From Bacteroidota bacterium (GTDB taxonomy: Bacteria; Bacteroidota; Bacteroidia; Chitinophagales; Chitinophagaceae), in assembly GCA_029560415.1 (NCBI GenBank), contig JAKQKY010000057.1:1-64000 (forward strand): DNA of 64,000 bases. Reading direction: 5' to 3'. How positions within the stretch are numbered: the first letter of the stretch is position 1; each line of letters opens with the position of its first letter. Shown here piece by piece: positions 10,398-20,373 of this stretch. Made by a program: the position numbers and the translations under genes. The notes beneath the pieces are model-generated. The model saw only the letters and a program-made list of their open reading frames with translations, ran no database searches and was not told the origin of the DNA.

Positions 10398-11096
10398 ATG
10401 CAGAAAGTATATGATAACGCCGATAAGGCAATTGCAGATATTCAACATGGCAGTGTGATCATGCTGGGTGGTTTTGGGTTATGCGGTATCCCGGAAAATT
10501 GCATCACAGCCCTGGTAAAAAAGGGAGTACAACAACTCACCTGTATTTCAAATAATGCAGGCGTTGACGATTTCGGGATCGGCCTGATGCTGAAACAAAA
10601 GCAGGTTAAAAAAATGATCTCTTCGTATGTAGGGGAGAACGCCGAGTTTGAACGCCAGTTGCTGAGTGGTGAACTGGAAGTGGAACTTATACCGCAGGGA
10701 ACCCTGGCTACGCGTTGTATGGCGGCTGGTTACGGTATGCCGGCTGTATTCACTCCTGCCGGGGTTGGAACGGAAGTAGCCGAAGGAAAAGAGACCCGTA
10801 ATTTTAACGGTAAGGATTACCTGCTGGAGTACGCTTTTGAAGCTGATTACGCCATTGTAAAAGCCTGGAAAGGAGATACCATGGGAAACCTCGTTTATAA
10901 AGAAACGGCCCGTAATTTTAACCCGTTGATGGCCATGGCTGGAAAGATCACCATCGCCGAGGTGGAAGAACTGGTACCTGCCGGCGAACTCGATCCTAAC
11001 CTGGTGCATACACCGGGCATCTATGTACACCGGATATTCCAGGGAGAAAATTATGAAAAAAGGATAGAGCAACGAACCGTCAGGAAAAAGGGATAG
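10398..11096 (+). CDS. scoA: 3-oxoacid CoA-transferase subunit A
   Basis: MLGGFGLCGIPENCI, ISNNAGVDDFGIGLML. Confidence 0.92.
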   Translation: MQKVYDNADKAIADIQHGSVIMLGGFGLCGIPENCITALVKKGVQQLTCISNNAGVDDFGIGLMLKQKQVKKMISSYVGENAEFERQLLSGELEVELIPQGTLATRCMAAGYGMPAVFTPAGVGTEVAEGKETRNFNGKDYLLEYAFEADYAIVKAWKGDTMGNLVYKETARNFNPLMAMAGKITIAEVEELVPAGELDPNLVHTPGIYVHRIFQGENYEKRIEQRTVRKKG

Positions 11097-11174
11097 TGGT
11101 TTAATAGTTACTAACGGTATAGGATAACCTGTGTATAATGCAGGAAAAATTTAAAACACTTCATTATCAAAGCA

Positions 11175-11831
11175 ATGGCATTAGATAAATACCAGATCGC
11201 ACAACAGATCGCGAAAGAGTTAAAGGATGGTTACTATGTTAACCTGGGGATCGGCATACCTACCCTGGTAGCCAACTATATCCCCGAAGGCATCAGTGTG
11301 GTGCTGCAAAGTGAAAACGGCCTTTTGGGCATGGGCCCATTCCCGGAAGAGGGGCAGGAAGATGCCGACCTGATCAATGCAGGCAAACAGACCATCACTA
11401 CCGTTGCCGGATCTTCTTTCTTTGATAGCGCATTGAGCTTTGGTATGATCCGTTCCGGGAAGGTGGATCTTACTGTTTTAGGCGCAATGGAAGTAAGCGA
11501 GAACGGCGATATTGCCAACTGGAAAATTCCGGGGAAGATGGTAAAAGGAATGGGCGGGGCAATGGATCTTGTTGCCAGCGCTAAAAATATCATCGTTGCC
11601 ATGATGCATACGAACCCAAAAGGTGAAAGCAAATTACTGCCCCAATGCTCGCTACCGTTAACGGGTATACGTTGTGTGAAAAAGATCGTGACCGATCTTG
11701 CCATGCTGGAAGTTACACCCGGCGGGTTTAAACTCCTCGAAAGGGCACCCGGTGTAACCGTGGAAGAAATTAAGCAAAAGACATCTGGTAAACTGATCGT
11801 AGAAGGAGATATCGCAGAAATGACATTTTAA
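11175..11831 (+). CDS. scoB: 3-oxoacid CoA-transferase subunit B
   Basis: VNLGIGIPTLVANYIP, LQSENGLLGMGPFP. Confidence 0.93.
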   Translation: MALDKYQIAQQIAKELKDGYYVNLGIGIPTLVANYIPEGISVVLQSENGLLGMGPFPEEGQEDADLINAGKQTITTVAGSSFFDSALSFGMIRSGKVDLTVLGAMEVSENGDIANWKIPGKMVKGMGGAMDLVASAKNIIVAMMHTNPKGESKLLPQCSLPLTGIRCVKKIVTDLAMLEVTPGGFKLLERAPGVTVEEIKQKTSGKLIVEGDIAEMTF

Positions 11832-11851
11832 CAATAGGTTTAATTCATAAA

Positions 11852-11898
11852 AAAAGGTTGATGAAGTACCAGGGTTTTGCCTGCTTCATCAACCTTTT
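11852..11898. terminator. Bidirectional terminator between convergent scoB and pckA
   Basis: AAAAGGTTGATGAAG ... CTTCATCAACCTTTT. Confidence 0.85.
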
Positions 11899-11916
11899 AT
11901 GTAGTAATTGATTTCC

Positions 11917-13521
11917 TTAAACTTTTGGTGCAGCAGCTAATGTTTCTTCGTTCACACCGCTCGCATATTTTTCAAAGTTCTTGATGAATTGAAGTGCAAG
12001 GTCTTTGGCCTTTGCATCATATTCTTCTTTATTGGCCCACGTATTCCTGGGATTCAAAACTTCTGTAGGAACACCCGGGCATTCCATCGGCATCATCATG
12101 CCAAACACGGGATGTGCTTCGTACGCAACGTTGTCGAGTTTTCCTTCCAGTGCTGCTGTGATCATTGCACGGGTATACCCAAGCTTCATCCGTTGTCCAA
12201 CCCCATAAGGGCCGCCACTCCAACCGGTATTGATCATCCACACATTTACATTGTGTTGGGTCATTTTCTTACCCAGCATTTCGGCGTATTTACCAGGATG
12301 TAATGGCAGGAAAGGTGCGCCGAAACAGGCACTGAAAGTAGATTTAGGTTCTGTAACTCCCGCTTCTGTACCGGCAACTTTTGCGGTATATCCACTGATA
12401 AATTGGTACATGGCTTGCCCGGCAGTAAGCTTACTGATCGGGGGTAGGATGCCATAAGCATCTGCGGTGAGGAAGAAAATATTTTTTGGCGTTTTACCGA
12501 TCGATGGTTCAAGTGCATTGCTGATAAAAGACAATGGATAGCTAACCCTGGTATTTTCGGTGATAGCCTTGCTGCTGAAATCGATCTTGTTAGTGCCTTC
12601 AATAAAAGTTACGTTTTCTACTAATGCACCTGGTTTGATGGCTCGAAAAATTTCCGGTTCTTTATCTTCACTCAGATCAATGGTTTTAGCATAGCAACCA
12701 CCTTCAAAATTGAATACTGAATCTTCCGTCCAGCCATGTTCATCATCCCCGATGAGTTTACGGTTTGGATCAGCGCTCAAGGTTGTTTTACCAGTTCCGC
12801 TTAATCCAAAGAAAATAGCCGTATCACCCTCATGACCCATGTTGGCCGAACAATGCATGCTCAAAACATTTTTCTGATGAGGAAGGATGAAGTTGAGAAT
12901 GGTGAAAATGCCTTTTTTCATTTCACCTGTATAACCGGTGCCTCCAATGAGGATCATTTTTTTAGAAAAGCTCACCATAGCAAAGTTGTGTTGACGGGTT
13001 CCGTCAGTTGCAGGATTGGCATGCAGGCTCGGAGCCTGGATGATATGCCATTCCGGGGTGAAATTTTCCAGTTCATCTTCTGTAGGCCTCAAAAACATGT
13101 TATAGGCAAATAGACTGTTGGCAGGAAGTTCGTTGATAACGCGGATGTTTAAACGATATTTGGGATCAGCACAGGCATAACAATCTCTCACCCAGATCTC
13201 TCTTCCACTCATGTGTTTGGTGATCTTTTCATACATCTGGTCGAAATACTTCGGTTCCAGTGGTATATTAAAATCATTCCAATGAACCGTATTTTCTGTC
13301 AGTTCATCTTTTACGGTGAATTTATCTTTTGGGCTACGACCGGTAAATTCGCCGGTGTTGATCAGCAACGCCCCGGTATCGTTCAAAACGCCGGCACCCC
13401 TTTCAATGGTTTGTGCTGTTAATTCTTCTGGTGTTTGTTGGTAATGTACTGGGTGCGAAATTTGCAAACCCATTTCCGTCAAAGCTTTTATCGGAGCTTC
13501 GATCATTGTTGATACTGACAT
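11917..13521 (-). CDS. pckA: Phosphoenolpyruvate carboxykinase (ATP)
   Basis: GLSGTGKTTLSADPNRKLIGDDEHGW, NTGWSGGPYG; ATG 13521 preferred because a -7 box lies at 13547-13554. Confidence 0.95.
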   Translation of the reverse strand: MSVSTMIEAPIKALTEMGLQISHPVHYQQTPEELTAQTIERGAGVLNDTGALLINTGEFTGRSPKDKFTVKDELTENTVHWNDFNIPLEPKYFDQMYEKITKHMSGREIWVRDCYACADPKYRLNIRVINELPANSLFAYNMFLRPTEDELENFTPEWHIIQAPSLHANPATDGTRQHNFAMVSFSKKMILIGGTGYTGEMKKGIFTILNFILPHQKNVLSMHCSANMGHEGDTAIFFGLSGTGKTTLSADPNRKLIGDDEHGWTEDSVFNFEGGCYAKTIDLSEDKEPEIFRAIKPGALVENVTFIEGTNKIDFSSKAITENTRVSYPLSFISNALEPSIGKTPKNIFFLTADAYGILPPISKLTAGQAMYQFISGYTAKVAGTEAGVTEPKSTFSACFGAPFLPLHPGKYAEMLGKKMTQHNVNVWMINTGWSGGPYGVGQRMKLGYTRAMITAALEGKLDNVAYEAHPVFGMMMPMECPGVPTEVLNPRNTWANKEEYDAKAKDLALQFIKNFEKYASGVNEETLAAAPKV

Positions 13522-13546
13522 AGCAAGCAATATTTGGTTATGAGTA

Positions 13547-13554
13547 CAAAGGTA
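13547..13554 (-). promoter_or_regulatory. -7 box TACCTTTG for pckA
   Basis: TAnnTTTG on minus strand, upstream of start at 13521. Confidence 0.5.
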
Positions 13555-13819
13555 ACATTTCATTATTTTAAAAAGAAACCCTTAAACGGGTATCGATTCT
13601 GATGTAATATTTAATATTAGCCCGTTATTTTAGTAATTCATTAATAACTTACCGTTTTTTTATAAATAAAGTTTATCAATTGGGTATAATATTAAACAGT
13701 GTATATTTTTAATTTTATTTTACGAATTCCGGGCGTCATTCACGGTAATTTTTGGTAAAACGGTATCTTGTGTTTATATCAGGTTGAATTCAATTTTCAA
13801 AACAGAATAACTACCAGTA

Positions 13820-15109
13820 ATGAAATATCTTCCCTTAAATCCTTCCATTTTTGTTCAGAACCGTCAGCGTTTTACCGAAAGAATGGAAAAAAATGCCATT
13901 GCCATCTTTAACAGCAATGATGAATTGCCCACCAATGGCGATCAATTGTATCGATTCAAACAAAACTCCGATCTTTTCTGGCTTACCGGGATTGAGCAGG
14001 AAGACAGTATGTTGATCTTATTTCCCGGAAATCCGGATCCGAAATTCAGGGAAGTATTGGTGCTGGTAAGGCCCAATGAATTAAAGGAAAAATGGGATGG
14101 ACACCGGTTACGGGTAGATGAAGCCCGCACTATCTCTGGTATTCAAACAATAGTGTGGCTGGATGTAATAGACGGTTTATTGCAGCCATGGATCCATATA
14201 GCAGATACGATTTACCTCAACAGCAATGAAAATGACCGCAAGTCTAACCTGGTAGCGGTAAGGGATTACCGGTATGCTGCCATGATGAAAGAAAGATATC
14301 CACTACACCAGTACAGGAGAAGTGCTAAAATACTAAGAGACCTCAGGGCCATAAAAACTGCACTTGAAATTGAGGTGATGCAGAAGGCGATCGATATTAC
14401 GGATAATACCTTTCGCAGGCTGTTGCAATTTATCAGGCCGGGTGTGATGGAATATGAAATTGAGGCCGAAATATTTCATTCCTTTTTATCGAAAAGGGCT
14501 ACAGGTACGGCGTATGGCTCTATCATTGCCAGTGGCGACCGGGCCAGGGTGCTGCATTATGTGGAAAATAACCAGGAATGTAAGGATGGTGAATTAATCC
14601 TGATGGATTTTGGCGCCGAGTATGGAAATTATTGTGCCGACCTTACCCGAACGGTACCGGTTAGTGGCAAATTTGGCAGAAGGCAGAAAACGGTTTACAA
14701 TGCCTGCCTGCACCTGCATCATTATGCCGCCAGCATCCTTAAACCAGGTATCAGCATAGTAGATTATACCGAAAAAGTCGGCGATGAAGCAACCGTTGTT
14801 TTTCAAAAGATAGGGCTGCTCCGTAAATCAGATGTAAAAAATGAAGACCCTGAAAACAGGGCCTATCGTAAATATTTATACCATGGCATTTCTCATCACC
14901 TGGGAATTGATGTTCATGACCTGGGCACCCGGATAGAACCTATCAAAGCGGGTATGGTGTTTACCATTGAACCAGGAATTTATATTGAAGAAGAAAAAAT
15001 GGGTATCCGCATTGAAAATAATTACTGGATCACGAAGAATGGAAATAAAGACCTGATGAAAAATATTCCCATGACCGTAGAAGATATAGAAGCATTGATG
15101 AAGCGGTAA
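13820..15109 (+). CDS. pepP: Aminopeptidase P family protein (Xaa-Pro aminopeptidase)
   Basis: AMP_N domain; LMDFGAEYGNYCADLTRT; HHLGIDVHD; FTIEPGIYI. Confidence 0.92.
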   Translation: MKYLPLNPSIFVQNRQRFTERMEKNAIAIFNSNDELPTNGDQLYRFKQNSDLFWLTGIEQEDSMLILFPGNPDPKFREVLVLVRPNELKEKWDGHRLRVDEARTISGIQTIVWLDVIDGLLQPWIHIADTIYLNSNENDRKSNLVAVRDYRYAAMMKERYPLHQYRRSAKILRDLRAIKTALEIEVMQKAIDITDNTFRRLLQFIRPGVMEYEIEAEIFHSFLSKRATGTAYGSIIASGDRARVLHYVENNQECKDGELILMDFGAEYGNYCADLTRTVPVSGKFGRRQKTVYNACLHLHHYAASILKPGISIVDYTEKVGDEATVVFQKIGLLRKSDVKNEDPENRAYRKYLYHGISHHLGIDVHDLGTRIEPIKAGMVFTIEPGIYIEEEKMGIRIENNYWITKNGNKDLMKNIPMTVEDIEALMKR

Positions 15110-15194
15110 TACATTTGATACGAATATCTAATTGAATGGATGAATGCATTGATTTGAATCAATCATTAAAATATCCACTTTAGTACAACAAAAC

Positions 15195-15953
15195 ATGAAA
15201 CAGATCCCCAACCTCTTTACCCTGCTTAATCTTGTATTCGGTTGCCTGGCCATTACGGCAACATTGCAAAATGGCATTGCGATTCAAAGCACAGCCGAAG
15301 GTGCCCAGTTCATTGATATTCCCGAACAGATCTGGATGGCATCTTTATTCATTGGATTGGCCGCAGTAGTTGATTTCCTGGATGGTTTTGTGGCCCGGTT
15401 ATTCAATGCCAGTTCTGATATGGGCAAACAACTCGATTCCCTGGCAGATGTAGTTAGTTTTGGGGTAGCCCCATCGATGATCATTTACCAGTTTCTGCGC
15501 ATGAGTTTTGCCCGGGAAGAATCGGGAATTGAAACATCGGTTTGGTATTTACTACCGGCATTTATCGTGGCTGCAGCCTCGGCATACCGCTTGGCAAAGT
15601 TTAACCTGGATACCAGGCAACAATATGGTTTCCGGGGAGTACCCACACCAGCGGCGGGTTTACTGGTAGCATCTTTTCCAATGATTTACTGGCATGCAGA
15701 ATCTGCGGCAGTAGCAGGACTTTTGCTGAATAAATGGGTATTGTATGCAGTGATCGTTTTAGTTTCCTGGTTGATGGTGAGCAATATTCCCATGATGGCC
15801 ATGAAATTCAGGAACAGTTCGGTAAAAGATAACATGCCAAAACTGATCCTGCTCGCCTTGTCTGTAGCAGCCATTGTATTGTTTCAATGGCTATCGGTGC
15901 CGGTTATTTTTATCACATACATTATTTTATCTTTGGTTTTTAAAAATAAATAA
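15195..15953 (+). CDS. pssA: CDP-diacylglycerol-serine O-phosphatidyltransferase
   Basis: CDP-alcohol phosphotransferase motif DFLDGFVARLFNASSDMGKQLDSLAD. Confidence 0.92.
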   Translation: MKQIPNLFTLLNLVFGCLAITATLQNGIAIQSTAEGAQFIDIPEQIWMASLFIGLAAVVDFLDGFVARLFNASSDMGKQLDSLADVVSFGVAPSMIIYQFLRMSFAREESGIETSVWYLLPAFIVAAASAYRLAKFNLDTRQQYGFRGVPTPAAGLLVASFPMIYWHAESAAVAGLLLNKWVLYAVIVLVSWLMVSNIPMMAMKFRNSSVKDNMPKLILLALSVAAIVLFQWLSVPVIFITYIILSLVFKNK

Positions 15954-15955
15954 TC

Positions 15956-16201
15956 ATGACTTACACAGCGCAAGTAAAAGTAATGCCATTAAGAGACCTG
16001 CTGGATCCACAGGGGAAAGCCGTGTTGGGAGGATTACAAAACCTGGGTGTTGTAGCAGTGTCGGATGTCAGGATCGGTAAGCATATCGATCTGCAGATAG
16101 ACGCCCCATCAAAAGAAGAAGCGTTGAATATTGCTTCTGAAGCCGCTAAAAAATTATTGTCGAACCCGGTGATGGAAATGTTTGAGATCACAGTGAATTG
16201 A
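15956..16201 (+). CDS. purS: Phosphoribosylformylglycinamidine synthase subunit PurS
   Basis: 81 aa; VKVMPLRDLLDPQGKAVLGGLQNLGV...VRIGKHIDLQID. Confidence 0.88.
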   Translation: MTYTAQVKVMPLRDLLDPQGKAVLGGLQNLGVVAVSDVRIGKHIDLQIDAPSKEEALNIASEAAKKLLSNPVMEMFEITVN

Positions 16202-16321
16202 CAGTGATCAAATTTCCTGTTAGCAATTAATTTTTCCTGTTTTCAAAAAGGGAATGCATTTATTCATCAGTTTGAAAATATCTCACTTCGGATTTCAAAT
16301 TGATAAATTCTATAATTATTC

Positions 16322-16987
16322 ATGCTTTATATCATCCCTTCTCCCATCGGTAATCTTGCCGACTTCACCTACCGTGCTGTGGAGATCCTGCGGTCTGTAG
16401 ATTTGATCCTGGCAGAAGACACCCGAACATCCTCTGTGTTATTGAATCATTACCAGGTAAACAAACCCATCTCTCCGTATCATCAGCACAATGAACATAA
16501 AATTGTTTCCCATCTTTCTGATCAATTGCTTGCCGGTAAAACCATTGCATTAATAACCGATGCAGGTACACCTGGTATTAGCGATCCCGCTTTCTTACTG
16601 GTGCGGGAATGCATCCGTCACAACATAGAAGTGCAGTGCCTTCCCGGAGCTACCGCATTTGTACCTGCGCTTATCAATAGCGGTTTGCCGATCAATCGTT
16701 TTTGTTTTGAAGGATTTCTTCCTTTAAAAAAAGGAAGGCAAACGATGTTGAAAATGCTGGCTACTGAAGAGCGTACGATGGTATTTTATGAAAGCCCGAT
16801 GCGGCTTGTTAAAACCTTGTCACATTTTATTGAATACTTCGGCGCTGAGAGACCCTGTTGTGTAAGTCGCGAGCTCAGTAAAAAATTTGAAGAAAACAAA
16901 CGCGGAAGTTTGCAGGAAGTGCATGACCATTTCAATGCTAAAACAGTTAAGGGAGAGATCGTGATCGTAGTAGAAGGGAAAAATTAA
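16322..16987 (+). CDS. rsmI: 16S rRNA (cytidine(1402)-2'-O)-methyltransferase
   Basis: IPSPIGNLADFTYRAVEIL, AEDTRTSSVLL, TDAGTPGISDPA, SREL. Confidence 0.93.
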   Translation: MLYIIPSPIGNLADFTYRAVEILRSVDLILAEDTRTSSVLLNHYQVNKPISPYHQHNEHKIVSHLSDQLLAGKTIALITDAGTPGISDPAFLLVRECIRHNIEVQCLPGATAFVPALINSGLPINRFCFEGFLPLKKGRQTMLKMLATEERTMVFYESPMRLVKTLSHFIEYFGAERPCCVSRELSKKFEENKRGSLQEVHDHFNAKTVKGEIVIVVEGKN

Positions 16988-17082
16988 TTGCCAGCCAATC
17001 AAACCTAAACATCGTTTCTTTAACACATTAGAGTTTTTTTCCTGCCCGATTTTACCGAATTTAGCCCTTCTAAACTTTCAGG

Positions 17083-19023
17083 ATGAAAACTCGTATCAGC
17101 TTCTTATTTCTTATTTCTTATTTCTCATTTCTTGTTCCGCTACAAGCGCAGCCTGATCGCTGGCAGCAATCGGTAAAGTATACTATGCTGATTGATGTGG
17201 ATACGGTTAGCAACCGGTTTACAGGTAAACAAAAACTTGTGTATACCAATAACTCTCCCGATAAACTGGATAAAATTTTTTACCATTTATACTGGAATGC
17301 TTTTCAGCCAAACAGCAGCATGGATGTACGCAGTCGTGAACTGGGAAAGATACAAACCAACGGCCGGCCCGATTGGGATGGCAGGGTTCGTGACAGGATC
17401 AGCAAATTAAAGGAAAATGAGATCGGTTATCAAAAGATCATTTCCCTGAAACTAAATGGTGTACCTCAACCGTTCAGCTATCATGAAACCATCCTGGAAG
17501 TGAATCTCACTAAACCGATTTTACCCAAGACCACCGTGCAACTTGATATGGAATTCGAAGCACAGGTGCCGCTGCAGGTTCGCAGGAGTGGGAGAGATAA
17601 TCCACAAACGGGTGTAAAATATAGTATGAGCCAATGGTATCCCAAGCTTTGTGAATACGATTATGAAGGCTGGCACCCAACACCATATGTGGCCCGGGAA
17701 TTCTATGGAGTATGGGGTGATTTTGATGTGACCATCCAGATCGACAAAACATATAAACTCGGCGGAACAGGTGTGTTGGTGAATGCCAATGAAATAGGAT
17801 GGGGGTACGATAAACCCGGAACAGAACTGAAACCAACGTCGGCCAATAAACGCAGCTGGCATTTTAAAGCAGGTAATGTGCACGATTTTGTTTGGGCTGC
17901 CGATCCCGATTACCGTCATATTGTTCGTAAAATGCCTGTTACCGGCACTATGCTGCATGTTTTATACAACTATAAACCAAATGATGCAAAGAATGATTCG
18001 GCCTGGGAGAAAGTGGCCAATGCTGCTGTAACAGTTTTGCCGTTCATTGAAAAGAATTTTGGTAAATATCCTTACCCTCAATATTCGTTTATACATGGGG
18101 GTGATGGTGGTATGGAATACCCAATGGCCACCCTCATCAGCGGGCCCTCCCTTGGAACCGTTATTCATGAATGGATGCATAGCTGGTACCAGATGATGCT
18201 GGGCACCAATGAAAGCATGTATGCGTGGATGGATGAAGGATTTACCAGCTTTGCTGAAGACCTGGTGTCTAAATTTTACAATAAACGGTCGGGCCTGGAA
18301 GATTACCGTGACGCCCTGGCCAAAACACCCGACAATGAAAACCTGAAACAACTGATCGCATCTTTGCCTGAAGATCACGCTGGTGCCTATGCCAGTTATT
18401 TTGCATTGGCTAAGAGTGGACTGGAAGAGCCCATGACCACGCATGCCGATCATTACAACAACAATTTTGCTTATAGCATCGATGCTTATTCAAAAGGTGA
18501 AGTGTTCATGGAACAGCTGGGATATATTGCGGGAGCTTCTGTAAGAGACAAGATACTATTAGAATATTACAGGCTCTGGCGTTTTAAACACCCAAATGCC
18601 AATGATTTTATTCGGGTAGCCGAAAACGTGAGTGGTATCAAACTAGACTGGTACAAAGAGTATTGGATCAATACCACCAAAACCATCAACTATTCAATCG
18701 ATAGTTTATGGGAAGAAAATGGAGTTTCAAAGATCAGGCTAAAACGTATCGGGCAGATGCCAATGCCCATAGACCTGCAACTTACCTTCAAAGATGGTAC
18801 CACGGAGATGCATTACATCCCATTGAACCTGATGTTTGGCAATAAAGCAAATGAAAATCCTGCTGCTAAATTCATCACGCATGAAGAATGGCGCTGGACA
18901 CATCCAACTTATATTGTAGAATCTACGCGGAAACTGGGGGAGCTTAAAATGGCAGAGATCGATCCATCGAAGCGAATGGCTGACACAGAAAGAAAGAATA
19001 ATTTATTGGAACTGAACTGGTAG
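17083..19023 (+). CDS. M1 family metallopeptidase
   Basis: Signal peptide; zinc motif as HEWMHSWYQMMLG...DEGFTSFAED; N-terminal M1-like beta domain. Confidence 0.88.
   Translation: MKTRISFLFLISYFSFLVPLQAQPDRWQQSVKYTMLIDVDTVSNRFTGKQKLVYTNNSPDKLDKIFYHLYWNAFQPNSSMDVRSRELGKIQTNGRPDWDGRVRDRISKLKENEIGYQKIISLKLNGVPQPFSYHETILEVNLTKPILPKTTVQLDMEFEAQVPLQVRRSGRDNPQTGVKYSMSQWYPKLCEYDYEGWHPTPYVAREFYGVWGDFDVTIQIDKTYKLGGTGVLVNANEIGWGYDKPGTELKPTSANKRSWHFKAGNVHDFVWAADPDYRHIVRKMPVTGTMLHVLYNYKPNDAKNDSAWEKVANAAVTVLPFIEKNFGKYPYPQYSFIHGGDGGMEYPMATLISGPSLGTVIHEWMHSWYQMMLGTNESMYAWMDEGFTSFAEDLVSKFYNKRSGLEDYRDALAKTPDNENLKQLIASLPEDHAGAYASYFALAKSGLEEPMTTHADHYNNNFAYSIDAYSKGEVFMEQLGYIAGASVRDKILLEYYRLWRFKHPNANDFIRVAENVSGIKLDWYKEYWINTTKTINYSIDSLWEENGVSKIRLKRIGQMPMPIDLQLTFKDGTTEMHYIPLNLMFGNKANENPAAKFITHEEWRWTHPTYIVESTRKLGELKMAEIDPSKRMADTERKNNLLELNW
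17100..17134 (+). repeat. Heptamer array TTTCTTA inside the M1 peptidase signal-peptide coding region
   Basis: CTTCTTA TTTCTTA TTTCTTA TTTCTCA TTTCTTG, register 7 nt. Confidence 0.85.
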
Positions 19024-19038
19024 TTTTAACGGTAACGG

Positions 19039-19674
19039 TTACCTGCCAAAAAATTTATTAACAGCTTCTACCCGGTTCGATACGTGCAGTTTGTTGTAAA
19101 TATTATAAACATGTTTTCTTACGGTTTCGGAACTGATGAAGAGATCTTCTGCGATCTCTTTATACACGAGACCTTTCGAAAGCATCTCCAGTATTTCAAA
19201 TTCCCGTTTCGATAAAACATCCAGGGCTTCATCGGCAGCAGGTGTGGTAGGTTTGTTTACAAAAGCAGAAACCACTTTGCGGGCGATCTGGCTGCTCATC
19301 GGCGCCCCGCCTTCATATAGTTCCTTGATGGATTCGAGCAGTTTTGCCGGCGCTGTTTTTTTGGTGATATATCCACTGGCTCCGGCACTCAGTGCTTCGA
19401 AGATCTTTTCATCTTCCTCGTAGATCGTACACATCATGAACAGCATTTCGGGGCAGGTAGGTTTGAGGTCTTTTACTACTTCAATGCCATTGATGCCACC
19501 GAGGTGAATGTCCACCAATACTACCATCGGTTTAAATATGGGCAGTTTAACGAGGGCATCTTCTCCATTTACACAGGAACAACATAGGCTGTAGCCTTCC
19601 GACATTTCAATGATCTGTTCCAGCGCCTGCCGGATATCATTGTTATCTTCTACAATGGCTACAGTAATGTTCAT
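19039..19674 (-). CDS. NarL/LuxR-family response regulator
   Basis: Receiver domain VAIVEDNNDIR...VLVDIHLGG; C-terminal LuxR HTH LSKREFEILEMLSKGLVYKEIAEDLFISSETVRKHVYNIYNKL. Confidence 0.93.
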   Translation of the reverse strand: MNITVAIVEDNNDIRQALEQIIEMSEGYSLCCSCVNGEDALVKLPIFKPMVVLVDIHLGGINGIEVVKDLKPTCPEMLFMMCTIYEEDEKIFEALSAGASGYITKKTAPAKLLESIKELYEGGAPMSSQIARKVVSAFVNKPTTPAADEALDVLSKREFEILEMLSKGLVYKEIAEDLFISSETVRKHVYNIYNKLHVSNRVEAVNKFFGR

Positions 19675-19731
19675 GTATGCAAAGCTTGTTTAATTATTTT
19701 ATTAATGCAATACCCTAAACTGGTATATCGA

Positions 19732-20367
19732 TCATTTCTTTATCGGTTGATACAATAAGTATTTATCCTTAAAATGAGGTTCAGGAAAAAAGTGTTCCAC
19801 CTCCCAGATAAATGGCTTACAGCCACTTTCCGAGATCTCATTACCCAGGTCACCTCCTTTTAAACAAACCAATCCACGTGGAACGCCTTCAGTATGTGCA
19901 ATTGGTTTCTTTAATAGGGGCTTGCTCCAATGCCAGAGATCCTTCATTGGCGCAACAGCACGTGAAACCACGGTATCGAATTGCCTGTTTTTTATTTCCT
20001 CGGCCCTGCAGTGTTGGGTTGTAACATTGGTAAGTCCGATCTCGGCTGCTATTTCCTTTACAACAGTTAATTTTTTATTGATACTATCCACCAGGTGAAA
20101 GGATGTTTCGGGAAAAAAGATGGCCAGTGGAATGCCGGGAAAGCCTCCACCACTGCCAAGGTCCATCACCTGCATATTTTTTTCAAAGTTGAATTGGGCG
20201 GCAATGACCAGTGAATGCAAAACATGGTGTGTATAAAAATTATCCATGTCTTTTCGGCTGATCACATTGATCTTCTCATTCCAGGAAGTATACAGTGGTT
20301 TAAGCGCTTCAAATTGCTTCAATTGCTGTTCGGTGAATTCGCTGAAATATTTTAATAGTATATCCAT
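19732..20367 (-). CDS. rsmG: 16S rRNA (guanine(527)-N(7))-methyltransferase RsmG
   Basis: VMDLGSGGGFPGIPLAIFFPE, VVSRAVAPM. Confidence 0.93.
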   Translation of the reverse strand: MDILLKYFSEFTEQQLKQFEALKPLYTSWNEKINVISRKDMDNFYTHHVLHSLVIAAQFNFEKNMQVMDLGSGGGFPGIPLAIFFPETSFHLVDSINKKLTVVKEIAAEIGLTNVTTQHCRAEEIKNRQFDTVVSRAVAPMKDLWHWSKPLLKKPIAHTEGVPRGLVCLKGGDLGNEISESGCKPFIWEVEHFFPEPHFKDKYLLYQPIKK

Positions 20368-20373
20368 GTGAAA

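Noticed and set aside
10548-11072. 174-aa antisense ORF opposite scoA
   Set aside because: Shadow ORF; the sense frame is a clear CoA-transferase and the antisense protein has no recognisable features.
15148-15163. Palindrome ATTGATTTGAATCAAT upstream of pssA
   Set aside because: Short AT-rich palindrome; no periodic array or clear regulatory role.
16267-16303. Possible hairpin TCAGTTTGAAA/ATTTCAAATTGA in purS-rsmI spacer
   Set aside because: Imperfect, AT-rich and not periodic; insufficient support.
17521-18453. Two long antisense ORFs opposite the M1 peptidase
   Set aside because: Shadow ORFs; no start context or family motif.
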